Shown here: positions 31,098 through 45,758 of the stretch, piece after piece
Layout: the number at the start of each line of letters is the position of its first letter
Numbering within the stretch: the first letter of the stretch is position 1
Origin: Arabidopsis thaliana
Lineage: Eukaryota; Streptophyta; Magnoliopsida; Brassicales; Brassicaceae
Reading direction: 5' to 3'
Length of the DNA: 64,000 nucleotides
Assembly (NCBI RefSeq): GCF_000001735.4
Contig: NC_003070.9
Coordinates: 29,621,971 to 29,685,970, forward strand
Made by a program: the position numbers and the translations under genes
The notes under the pieces: model-generated
What the model was told of the DNA's origin: nothing
The model's database searches: none
Seen by the model: the letters and a program-made list of their open reading frames with translations, nothing else

Positions 31098-32849
31098 TCA
31101 GACAGGAATTGCATCTACGTTCGATGAATCTTCGCATCTCAATACAATTCCTTCAAGACTTGCAGGGAATGTGCACTTACTCCATTGCCAACCAGCTGCT
31201 AATGGTTCTGTCGTCGGGACTATCATTAACACGTTATCGTTTCTCTGAACCACTCCAATCACACTTACTGTGCTTCCTTCTTTGATATACCTGCATGTGA
31301 AAGAAGTATCACAGATACCAACACAACCTTTAGTAACTCTTTTAAGTCAAATTTTTATCATTCTTTTCTACAAGTTGTGTTTTCATACCCTTCTTTAAGC
31401 CGCATTATTCGATCATCATTGGTTAGATTCTTTTTACCCAACCACCTTACAAAGTCTGGAGAGGCTTGCTCATTTCCTGGCTTAAAATCGATGACAACAG
31501 AATCATCGACAAGCGGTGTTACCTTTGCACCGTTTCCAGTTTTGACCAATGCCCTGAGCCCAGATTGGAAATCAGAAATGTAGAAGTCTACCACATGCCT
31601 CTGCAATGTATTGTAGGAGTAACGTTTATGCATTTAGAGACATTCCACACTGAAAGAGACCATTTTTCTGTGAAATGAAATATCATCATGCCACTACTAA
31701 CCTCTGCTGATCTCAGTCCCCATGTAAAGCGACGATGTGAAGCATTGGCTGGCTTTGAACCCCATCCACGGTACTCATATAGACAAGTAGACGTGTAAAC
31801 ACACCTAGGAACTCTATGGAAGGATGATTCAAGAGGCACGTTACCACAGGTGACCACCTTTTCAATGAACAAAATATAAAAACCAATATTATGAACATAG
31901 TAGAGATACCAAAGGAAGGAAGCCAAATCACATTTCGTCATTTCCCATGATAAAGCAGTAGCACATAGTAAATGCAAAACACCCAGGATGCATAGATACT
32001 TACCCCAGTGACCTTCACATATTGACCGTTTTTGGCAGTTCTAAGATCAGCATCCGGATAACGAGCGATGAAATCTGTGATACCACGTCTTTCACAAGAA
32101 ATATTCCAAATGAAAAGTGCAGCAACAACTGTGAACAAGACCGCCACAACTATGAGGAGAATTGCATTGTGAACTGCTCCAAGAATGAAGCCTCCAGCGA
32201 GGAACCCCATCACAAATATAAGTATAACCAGCCACAGCACAGGCTTGGGGAAGCTTTTCATGCAGGAAAAGTCATCTTCCGGAGCAAGGGTAGTTACCGC
32301 CTGGTTGTGGACAACTGAAGGCATATGTGTCTTCATCGAACCAGAATAGTCTAGAGGACCAGAAATTTTCCTAGGAGCCCCAGATGAATTTAGAGGCCCC
32401 GAGGTAATTGGCCCAGATGTTATGAGACCTGTAGTTGGGAGTATAGGAATAGGGCCGGAATTTTGCCTTGTTACACCACCGGATTGCGGACCAGAGGATT
32501 TCTTTAAAGGCTCCCCATGCTTAGACAAAGGCCCAGAATTTGTTTTCTTCATTGAATTTGAACCAGCAGAAGCTAAATTGCCAGACATACGACCAGTTGC
32601 ATTAGGCACTGGACCTGATTGCGCACCACTTCTTGACGATCCTCCGGTTATGGGGCCAGACTTCCTTGACTTAGTCCCATCAGTCGGAATGTCAAACATC
32701 TTCCCCAATTCTCCTGATTTCTTGATATCACCACCGGTGTATGGCATGGCTACTGAGCTCATTGTTGGAGGCTTTTCTTTGGGTTGCTCTGGCCGGCCAG
32801 ACACAAAAAGCCCATTGCTGAGCTGGTGAGATGCGTATCTCGAACCCAT
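31098..32849 (-). CDS. Two-TM protein with Ser/Gly/Pro-rich N-terminus ('ubiquitin-specific protease C19-related' annotation)
   Basis: Four coding exons: 32849-32004, 31857-31702, 31600-31389, 31290-31098; 1407 nt = 468 aa, all phases consistent. Residues 1-190 are low-complexity with many SGP and SGPI repeats (SGPITGG, NSGPLSKHG, TSGPITSGPLNSSG). Residues about 205-255 form a tight pair of membrane helices (LWLVILIFVMGFLAGGFILG and AILLIVVAVLFTVVAALFIW). The C-terminal half is globular (TWGLRSAE, RHVVDFYISDFQSGLRALVK, TFPASLEGIVLRCED). I see no Cys/His/Asp catalytic boxes of USP peptidases, so the customary C19-related name looks unsupported by motif. Likely an endomembrane protein of unknown role. 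A 5' leader intron is probable (donor near 33660, acceptor near 32937). Confidence 0.88.
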
Positions 32850-34652
32850 TTGATTTCTTCAGGCAACTCCGAACTGGCTAGAGAATAGATGGGAACCACA
32901 AAGAATGTGCTGAAACGTGAGGATTTCAAATCCCTGAAAGAACAAAACAATAACCCATGAGAAATGGGCATATAGAGAACTGTGACAAGCGAAACATTGG
33001 CAAACACCAACACGGAATAAAAAGCTTTCAACATCCTATGCCCACAAAAGAAAATAGTACCAAGAACGACCAGGACAGTATGCTGCAAGATAGATCCCTA
33101 AATGCTAAGAAAATGAGACTCAGAAACCAAACACTAGCAGAGCTGTTTTGATGGGACTAGTTATCATTTGAGATTAAGTCACTTCCCCTTGCCAAAAGCC
33201 TTTACCATTTCTCTGACAGAGCCAGCACCACTGAGACTTAAGACTATTCGTAAACATCTAATTCAGGGAACTTGTAATATACTAATATCACTTGAGATCT
33301 ACATAGTTTCTTGCAACTACTTCCCCCAAAAAAGCTACAGAAAAACCAAATAATATCAGAGAACCCATGAAAAAAACAAAACCCTAATCACAATTTCTAT
33401 GTCTGATCTCTTGAAACCCAGTGAGATCTCTGGGATTTAGAAGCAATTTCAATTTCAAATGCGATTGAGCAGAAATCGAACACAGATCGCCATGTCTAAC
33501 AAAATCCCCAAATCACAGAAACTAAGAAAAAGAGCTTGAAGCAAGTACCAAAACGCGAAGCTAAAACAATACCTAAACCCCCAAAATGAAGTAAAAATGA
33601 TCACAGGAAGACAAAAACCCAATCTGAGAAAACAAAAAGAAGACGGCGTCGATTCGCACCTGAGAGAGTGTGTTGTAAGCTTCCGAGTAAAACGCCGAGA
33701 TAAAAGAAAAACAATCAAGGAAAACAGTTGGAGCTGTGGGAGTGACAGTAGAAGACGAAACGGAAGCAACACTCAAGTAGCTGAGATCCCATTTCCGTTA
33801 GCTCTCACTCTCTCTCTATCTATCTCCGTCTTGTGGATCCCGATCGAGATCTCTTTGAGCCGCAACAGTTGGTGCGTTGTCGCTCTCTCTCTCTCTCCTC
33901 TTCCAACTTTTTTCTCTCAGAGCGGTGGAGATTTTTTTTGTTTGGACAACCAACTGAGGAAAGAAAAAGTGAAGAACACACTTTCTTTTTTTTGTCTCTG
34001 TCCAAATTTAATTGGTAAAAAGTTTGAGAGAGTTTTGTTACAATGTGTTAAACTAAGGGTGTATATTGTAATTATTACTAAGTTGGAGCATTTTCTTATC
34101 AATTATGATATCTCACCTAATAATATTAATATATTTTTATTTAATAAACTAGTGAAATTGGTTATTGCCTATTGGATTATATGGTGTTTTCCGGCCCCAC
34201 TTATGGGTTGGGTCCAACTTCAGGTGACTAAAAGGCCGGCCTTGAGTGGACTGGTGGCCCACTAGACGAATAGGCTCTTGTTTTTGAGTTCTTTGATTCT
34301 TCAATCTTCATCACTAGAGTAGTGTATAATTTTTTTCTTTTTCTTTTAAACACCAGTATGGCTTAAAAACTACACAGATTGGATTTTTGGACATCAGTAT
34401 ATGCTTTGTATGATTGTGTCTCATGTTGTTTTATACTCAGAAAATATTTGCATGATGTACCTGTTTTGAAAAAAGACAGTTCTTATCGGAGAAAGTAAAT
34501 TTTCAGATAGGGCAGAAAAAGGATTAAAAAAGGAAATTCCGATAAACAAGATTAATGCTCTTTTTCTCCTTATCCGTTAAAAAGACTAGAAAAAGGGAAC
34601 AACCAAACCAAACCAAAAAAAAAAGGAACCATCTTTCTCCTAAATCTCTACA
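32850..34652. other. Leader/promoter region between divergent genes
   Basis: 32850-33830 probably carries the spliced 5' leader of the minus-strand gene. 33800-33900 is a CT-microsatellite-rich core. 33900-34250 is AT-rich with TGGGTC/GGCC-type motifs at 34190-34260. 34280-34652 is the promoter and leader of the plus-strand gene. No further gene seen. Confidence 0.45.
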
Positions 34653-35567
34653 ATGGCTCGATCTTTATCTCCTTCACTTTCTCTCTCTCGATACCGTTTC
34701 GCCGCAGCTTCTCTTCTTCTCCCTTCATCTCAAACCATTTTCATCCGATCTCAATCCTCCAATCGTCGGTCTAACTCTAACCATCTCGGAGTAATCTACG
34801 AGATTGATATCGCTGCGGATCCTCTTGTCAATAAGTTGGAAGATGCTGTCCACCGGATTATGGTACGCCGATCCGCACCTGATTGGCTCCCTTTTGTCCC
34901 CGGTGCTTCCTTTTGGGTTCCACCTCCTAGATCCCAGTCTCATGGGATCGCTAAGCTCGTTGAGAAGCTGGCCAATCCGATCTCTGATGAAGAATCTATT
35001 TCAATCTCATCGGTTCGAGGATGGCCTTGCTCTGATTACTTCATCAAAGGTGGTTTTTATATGATTAACTCTAATTGTCTGATCGTATGTGTTTCGGTTT
35101 TGAAAAAGCTTTGGTTTTTACATTTGCAGTATCTATAATCTGCATAGGTATTGCTACATTCTTAGATGCACTTAGGCAATTCTTGGCTTATCGTTATATA
35201 GTTGTTGAAAATTCTTTACAGGTTCAGATGTCAGTTATGGAAATGGGTGACCATCATCAGTAATAACATAGAGAGTCTTTCCTTTATAGGGTTGAAAAGA
35301 TTGTAGTGTTTATTAATCTTGTTGCTTTTGCTTCTTGTCGAATAATAATCACTCTGTTTTATAATAGATTGTGGTGTTTGCATTCTTCAGTGGCAAATGT
35401 TGCAGCGTCAAAATATGTTTTTTTGTTAGGTACAGTGTTTCTTTAACGTTTGGTCTTTTGAGCGTTTCTTAACACTTGGTCTGTTTTTGATTATAGGTGT
35501 AAAGCCTCAATCAGTTGAGACGGAGATGACTTCAAATACTGCATATCACTCCGAGGACGAGGAATAA
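34653..35567 (+). CDS. Small plant-specific protein, probable mitochondrial targeting
   Basis: Two coding exons, 34653-35049 and 35497-35567; 468 nt = 155 aa (At1g78890-type). The first 40 residues are Ser/Arg/Leu-rich without acids (MARSLSPSLSLSRYRFAAAS), as in organellar presequences. Then follows a conserved-looking body (VIYEIDIAADPLVNKLEDAV, RRSAPDWLPFVPGASFWVPP, ISSVRGWPCSDYFIKG) and an acidic tail (YHSEDEE). No domain or function that I recognise. The exon 1 donor is AAAG|GTGGTT and the acceptor TTATAG|GTGTAA, joining in phase. A 3' leader intron may follow the stop (GTCAGG|GTAAGC near 35587 to GCAG near 35825). Confidence 0.82.
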
Positions 35568-36342
35568 ACCCCAAAACTCGTCAGGGTAAGCTATAAGATG
35601 GTCGCAACAGTCGTATATAACTTTCTATTGATTTCACGAGCTGAAAGCAGGGAAATTTGAAGAGCAAATGAACTTAAGAAAAAACTCTGCTAGAGTGTTG
35701 GGCAGTAAAGCCTTCTTTAGCTAGCATAAGATAATATGGACTAAAAGTATCTAAAATTTGCCTTGGCTATAGACACTTCAAGATTTTCTTTGACCTCTAA
35801 TGAAACAAATTTCAAAACTTTGCAGGCTCTTGCTCTTCAAGATTTGTAGATTTATGAACACGAATCAACGAAGATTCGAATCACCAAGAGCAGCTGCAAA
35901 GACATGGTTTAGACTTTTAGATAAGGTAGAGTAAAGCAAACCTTTTACAGACTGATCAGATCCTATCCAGTCTTAGTGAAATTAAATAAGGAAAAGGTGC
36001 TGTTGCTTTACCCTCTGTTTTCTTGTAATCTCCCTTATAACAGTTTGTTGAATCGTGTGTATATATATTTCCGCATAAGCTCGCAGATTCGGTTCTCATA
36101 CCACATTTGCAGACTGTTTTGTATGATGATGCCTTGAGTCCAAAATTAACGTGAAAAGAGAATACAATTATAGATATAGGATCGGCAAGTACATGGTGTG
36201 GAGGTTAAACAATATCATTACATTTTTCACAAGGTAGTATGCAACAAATCCAATGTACATAAGGGGAAACTACTCTGAAGACTGAAGCTATGAGCATGTA
36301 AGCATGAGAAAAGACGAAAAGTATAAACAAAAGCTAGACATA
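35568..36342. other. Convergent 3' regions
   Basis: 3' untranslated sequence of the plus-strand gene, possibly spliced (see that gene), and of the minus-strand reticulon gene. I see no other coding sequence. Confidence 0.5.
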
Positions 36343-37908
36343 TTATGTATCAGAATGTGCTTCTTGTTCTAAAATCTGGCCATTTCCTCGCTTTAGTACA
36401 CAGTTTCCAAGAGATTGAGAAGTCTGACAGAGCATGGAGAGACAGAACAAGCATAGTCCTGTTTCAGGGAGAAGAACTAGTCAGAGATCATTGGTTTGCA
36501 ATATTTGACACAGGCAAGACGAAGGGTTTCCCAAATGGCCAACTTTTGTTAAATGCTAAGAAATCCGACATATTGGTATGTAATGCTACTCATAAGGTAA
36601 CAGCTCACTCTTCCACATTAAAATGAAACTTTGTATAAGTTTGAGACAAAATGTGAATGCTTTATAATTCCATGAAATGCTACTTATAAGGTAAGAGCAC
36701 ACTCTTCCACATTAGAATGAACTTTGTATAAGTTTGAGACAAAATGTGAATGCTTTAAAATTCAATGAAATACTACACTCTTCCACATTAAAATGAAACT
36801 CTGTATAAATTTGAGATGAAATGTGAATGCTTTACCTGCATAAGCAACGGTTACACCTGATATGAGTCGCCCAAGCGCTGATAAGAAGTAAAGGCAAATT
36901 ACGACCTAAAGGAAAAAGCAAAAAACAAACATATTCAGTATAGAGCACAATTACTGAGTTAACAATTAGCAATGCATTTATATGGTAACTGGGTAAAGAC
37001 ACTAGGGTTCTAAGAGAATCTCTGTGGTGATATATTGATGCTAATGCATTTTGATACACTCATGATCCAAGAATAGTAACGGTATCTTGTACATAGTAAG
37101 TTGGTAACAAAGGACACACTTACCTTGACAAAAAGTCTCTTGTCATGTCCAGTTGCTGCAACCCTCAGAACACCCTCTGCTGCTCCAACGGTATTAGCTA
37201 AGCGTGCAACGATGTTACTTGCTGTGTCCTGTGATATTTGCCACTCTAGTGGATCCACTGGTACCCTTTAGAAAAGTTATAGGATTGTAAATCATGTGGT
37301 ATGATAAAGCAAGGGTCTTGAAGAGTTATACACACAATGAGCAGAAGATAATGATATCATTGAACATTCTAGGATTATGACTATGCATTGATCACAGAGA
37401 ACGGAAGATGATAGTAATCAAATAAGATCGATGCATCATTGATTCACCCAGAAATACAATGAGAACTAGTTTCAGTTCATGCCTTCAGAGAATACATGAA
37501 ATCAATTTCATAATCAAGTTAACATAACTGATTGCACAACCACATTACAAAGTACAACCCAATTAAACAATTATATCGAGCAAGTATTCAAACTTGTCAC
37601 AAATCAAAGGAGCCAACAAATTTCGTATCTACTCGGTCACCAAACAGCAAATGACTAAATCAGAGACCAAAGAACAAAATCCAATACCGTAACCAGAGAG
37701 ATTTAGGCGAAAAATGTGAGGGAACTTACGAGACATTGAGTTGGCGAAAAAGGAGACCGAGAATGGCGAGAGAGCATAAGAGAACAATGAAAACATCGGA
37801 GAAGAGAGAGAGAAGAGTCGCGTTACGATATGCACAATGGTAATACACAAGCGTCCCGCTAATCAGCAATCCCATCGCCTTCCCCATTTCTCCCATCTCT
37901 CTCCCCAC
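36343..37908 (-). CDS. Short reticulon-like protein (RTNLB type)
   Basis: ER-membrane-shaping reticulon-homology protein (At1g78895-type). Four exons: 37908-37730, 37265-37124, 36905-36836, 36458-36343; 507 nt = 168 aa. It has the two hydrophobic hairpins of the RHD (LLISGTLVYYHCAYRNATLL then DVFIVLLCSLAILGLLF; and KVVICLYFLSALGRLISGVT then YAGLCLFCLSML), separated by a hydrophilic loop, and virtually no N-terminal extension, so it is near the minimal RHD. The tail is LKRGNGQILEQEAHSDT, lacking a clear KKxx-type retrieval signal. Start chosen at the first of three nearby in-frame ATGs. Divergent with VHA-A. Intron 3 carries the triplicated repeat listed separately. Confidence 0.9.
36607..36836. 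repeat. Three direct repeats inside an intron, reaching the splice donor
   Basis: Units begin with ACTCTTCCACATTA at 36607, 36701 and 36777 (spacing 94 and 76 bp) and end in ATGTGAATGCTTTA. In the third unit this end is the 5' splice site itself (minus strand GCAG|GTAAAGCATTCAC), so the duplicated DNA starts at the donor of reticulon exon 3. Confidence 0.8.
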
Positions 37909-38492
37909 TTCAAAAAAAACTTGCTTTCCCTTTCTTCACTTTCAGAAAATTTCCCCGAGAAAACAAAACTGATCACTTTTGTGAATTTTCCGGCTTGATC
38001 AGAGAGAGAGAGAGATTCTCAAGCCGCATGTCTTTGTTGACTAAACGGACCCACTTATTGGGCCGTAAGTATATATTATAAAGCCCAATAAATAAACTGT
38101 CACGTGGCTATTAACGACAAAGTCCAGATCTACGCGCGTATCGTGTGTAGTCATGTACCGGATCACTCCACGATTTCGTCAATCAGATCAAAACTTCTCC
38201 AACTCTTTCAATATCTATCTACGTGCATCCACCTCTCTCTTCTTCTTCTTGTGACCACTCTTCCTGTCTGTTCACTGGTTAGGAGATCTCTATCCCTCTC
38301 TCTCTGATCCTTTTTGTTTCTTTCTGATTTATTGTATCGCTCTCTTTGAAAAACCTTAAGAGTTGTCTGATTTTGGCGATTTCTGATTTGTTGTTGTTGT
38401 TGTTTGATCGGATCTCGGCATTTTCTAGGAGGTGAATTTTGATTTTTTTGGCCGATCGGATTTGAGTTTTTGAATCTCTGATTGCTGAGAAA
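37909..38492. promoter_or_regulatory. Bidirectional promoter, reticulon / VHA-A
   Basis: 584 bp between divergent start codons. It contains TGGGCC and AGCCCA site-II-type motifs around 38058-38090, ACGCGCGT near 38131, and CT-rich leader sequence (38225-38310) on the VHA-A side. Only one intergenic space serves two constitutive endomembrane genes. Confidence 0.5.
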
Positions 38493-42605
<4,113 letters not shown>

Positions 42606-43298
42606 GCTGTCGAGTCTCCACCGCAAGTAAAAAAAATCCACAGAATTGGGTTGTTTTTGGAGAAAGAGGGTTTCATTCATGGTCTCTTTCTTGTGTTTTT
42701 GAACCAACAACTATCATAGTGGTCGGTATTTTATTTATCGGTTTGGTCGATCGATTGAGTTTTAGCTCTGTGAGCGTCATGATTCTCCGGCTGTGCTGTG
42801 CTGTGTAATATGTTTGATTCGTTGTTTTCATGTTTTTATTTCGGTGGTAATAAGGTACAGCCAATGTGAGTCATATATTTGATTTGATGTACCCTCTCAA
42901 TTCAATAAGTTAATTTTATGTCCAAAAACATATTGGGGATACCGTTATTTTTCTCATAATAAATACCATCATTTTGTAATTTTTTTTTCATTTTATGGTT
43001 TGGTGGTGTAAACATAATAAATCGGTAATTGAAGAGGAAAATTTAAAATCACAAAATAATTTAGTTGTACTAATTTCATGAGCAAGTCTGTGATATGACC
43101 CATGAATTTATTTAGCACGACCGAGTTGGATCGACGAGTCAATTAGTAAGAATTGAAAGCCCAACAGGCCCAAATTGGCTTTCCCCGTCGCGTTCTTTCT
43201 CTCTTCGTCTTCCTCGGCCGTAGCGCGCGAAGAAGAACCGCCGGCATTCAGCATTCTGACCCTAGACACAGAGTCCTCCGGTCTTCTGATAAACCCCC
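42606..43298. other. VHA-A 3' region and pseudouridine synthase promoter
   Basis: VHA-A 3' untranslated region to about 42900, AT-rich spacer, then a GC-rich leader (GCGCGCG near 43223-43232) containing AGGCCCA motifs near 43165. The frame used by the next gene has stops here, fixing its start. Confidence 0.5.
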
Positions 43299-45587
43299 AT
43301 GTGGAAGGCCAAGACATGCTTCCGTCAGATTTACTTGACCGTACTAATACGGCGGTACTCGAGAGTCGCTCCGCCGCCGTCTTCGGTGATCCGCGTGACA
43401 AACAACGTAGCACACCTGGGACCACCGAAGCAAGGACCACTGCCACGTCAGCTGATATCCCTGCCGCCATTTCCCGGTCATCCATTACCTGGCAAAAACG
43501 CCGGAGCTGACGGCGACGATGGAGATAGCGGCGGCCACGTCACAGCTATAAGCTGGGTCAAGTACTATTTTGAAGAAATCTATGATAAGGCTATTCAAAC
43601 TCATTTCACAAAGGGCCTTGTGAGTGTCTCTGGTATAACAATTTCATTACTTCTGATCAAATATTTGATTGAGCTTTGTTAGACTATTCTTTTGGATCAT
43701 CACATTGTCTAATGAAATTCAGATACACTCCGTGAATATATGTTAACATATTATTTTTGTATGAGAGAATAAATTGTATTATCTTTGTGGCAGGTTCAGA
43801 TGGAGTTTCGAGGTCGTAGGGATGCTTCAAGAGAGAAAGAAGATGGAGCTATTCCTATGAGAAAGGTACAATTGATCTTTTGTTGTTGTTGTTGTTGTTG
43901 TTGGTGTGATCATTTCTTAGGATTAGGTTTTCCAATGGAGGTAGCATTGTACACTTTTATCCGCAGATTAAGCATAACGAGGTGATGCAAATAGGAGACA
44001 AAATCTGGTTGCCGGTTTCAATCGCTGAGATGAGGATTTCTAAGAGATATGACACCATACCAAGTGGAACCTTGTATCCAAACGCAGACGAAATCGCATA
44101 TCTTCAAAGGCTTGTCAGGTTCAAGGTAACTCTTAATTCTTCTGGATTTGCGGATGTTTTTACACTTGAGTTCAAACGGTGATTGGTCTCTTTTGGTTGA
44201 TCTTATAGACTAGTTTTTAACCTTATTTTCTCTCTCTACTGCAGGACTCTGCTATTATAGTTCTTAATAAGCCACCTAAGCTTCCAGTCAAGGTAATAGA
44301 GTTTTGCTGCAGAATGACTTTGTGGAAGTAAGCTGTTACATTTTCTTGTTGATTAAGCAGCACCTGAATACTCAGTTATCATTCTTTGTTTCAGGGAAAT
44401 GTGCCTATACATAATAGCATGGATGCACTTGCAGCTGCAGCTTTGTCTTTTGGTAACGATGAAGGTCCTAGATTGGTAAAACTCACTTTTTTGGGGGTGT
44501 TGTAATTTATCTTGATAAATTGATTTGGTTTCTGAATTATTTGAGTTTCAATGGTCAGGTACATCGTCTTGATAGGGAAACTAGTGGCCTCTTAGTAATG
44601 GGTCGAACCAAAGAAAGTATAGATTATCTTCACTCAGTGTTCAGTGACTACAAGGGGAGAAACTCAAGCTGTAAGGTAAGGAGAACTTATCTGAAATTTT
44701 GAACCAAACATACTACGGTCTAGTAAGGAACGGTTGAACATAAAATTGTTAAGTGACTCGTAAATATTGCACAATCTTAGGCTTGGAACAAAGCGTGTGA
44801 GGCGATGTATCAGCAATATTGGGCATTGGTGATTGGTTCTCCAAAGGAAAAAGAAGGACTAATTTCAGCTCCTCTTTCAAAGGTAGTTATCTCATTTATA
44901 ACCTTTGCTTGCTCACACACTGCTTGTATCTGAAAATGATTCAAAAACCTGTGTTCAGGTGCTTTTGGACGATGGTAAAACAGACAGGGTGGTTTTGGCT
45001 CAAGGTTCGGGCTTTGAAGCTTCGCAAGATGCAATAACAGAGTATAAAGTGTTAGGACCTAAGATCAACGGGTGTTCGTGGGTAGAACTTCGTCCTATTA
45101 CTAGCAGAAAACATCAGGTACTTGTTAAACTTTGCTATCCTCTTTACCAATTTTGCGAAAGATTTTGTTCTTGTTTTGTCTCTTGATGAAGCCACCTTCT
45201 AAAAAACAGCTACGTGTACACTGCGCTGAAGCACTTGGTACTCCAATAGTAGGGGATTACAAGTACGGTTGGTTTGTTCACAAGAGATGGAAACAGATGC
45301 CTCAGGTTGATATCGAACCAACTACTGGGAAACCATATAAACTGCGCAGACCAGAAGGTCTTGATGTCCAAAAGGGAAGCGTTTTGTCAAAAGTACCTTT
45401 GTTACATCTCCATTGCCGGGAAATGGTACTTCCAAACATTGCCAAGTTCCTACATGTCATGAACCAACAGGAAACAGAGCCGCTTCACACAGGAATCATT
45501 GATAAACCGGATCTCTTGCGGTTTGTAGCTTCAATGCCCAGCCATATGAAGATCAGTTGGAACTTAATGTCTTCATATTTGGTGTAG
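43299..45587 (+). CDS. RNA pseudouridine synthase (RluA family), probably mitochondrial
   Basis: Isomerises specific uridines to pseudouridine in organellar RNA (At1g78910-type, 'RNA pseudouridine synthase 3, mitochondrial'). Nine exons: 43299-43619, 43794-43865, 43967-44125, 44245-44292, 44395-44475, 44559-44675, 44781-44882, 44959-45117, 45210-45587; 1437 nt = 478 aa. The N-terminus MWKAKTCFRQIYLTVLIRRY is Arg-rich without acids, a mitochondrial presequence. An S4-like region (KHNEVMQIGDKIWLPV) precedes the catalytic domain: IIVLNKPPKLPVK, HRLDRETSGLLVM with the catalytic Asp, PITSRKHQLRVHCA, GTPIVGDYKYG. ATG 43299 is the first in this frame after several stops. Intron 2 has a (TTG)n tract at about 43881-43901. 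Confidence 0.94.
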
Positions 45588-45758
45588 CTCTTTTACTACC
45601 TTTTTATTATTAGATAACAGTTCCTGAACTTCTTGGTTCTGTGGCTTCATATTGGGAATATTTGTATTGTACAGTTGTCTCACAGATGAATCTGACTCAT
45701 ATTAGTAACTCACAGGCCCATGTGCATGTATATTTATATACACAGAATCAGATAGTGA

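Noticed and set aside
33597-34265. 222-codon open frame on the plus strand
   Set aside because: It lies antisense to the probable leader exon of the minus-strand gene and in AT-rich spacer, with no domain, skewed composition and no splice or promoter support.
43175-43510. 111-codon frame overlapping the 5' end of the pseudouridine synthase
   Set aside because: Begins with TTG, lies in another frame and does not continue into the catalytic exons; the ATG at 43299 gives a targeting peptide in the correct frame.
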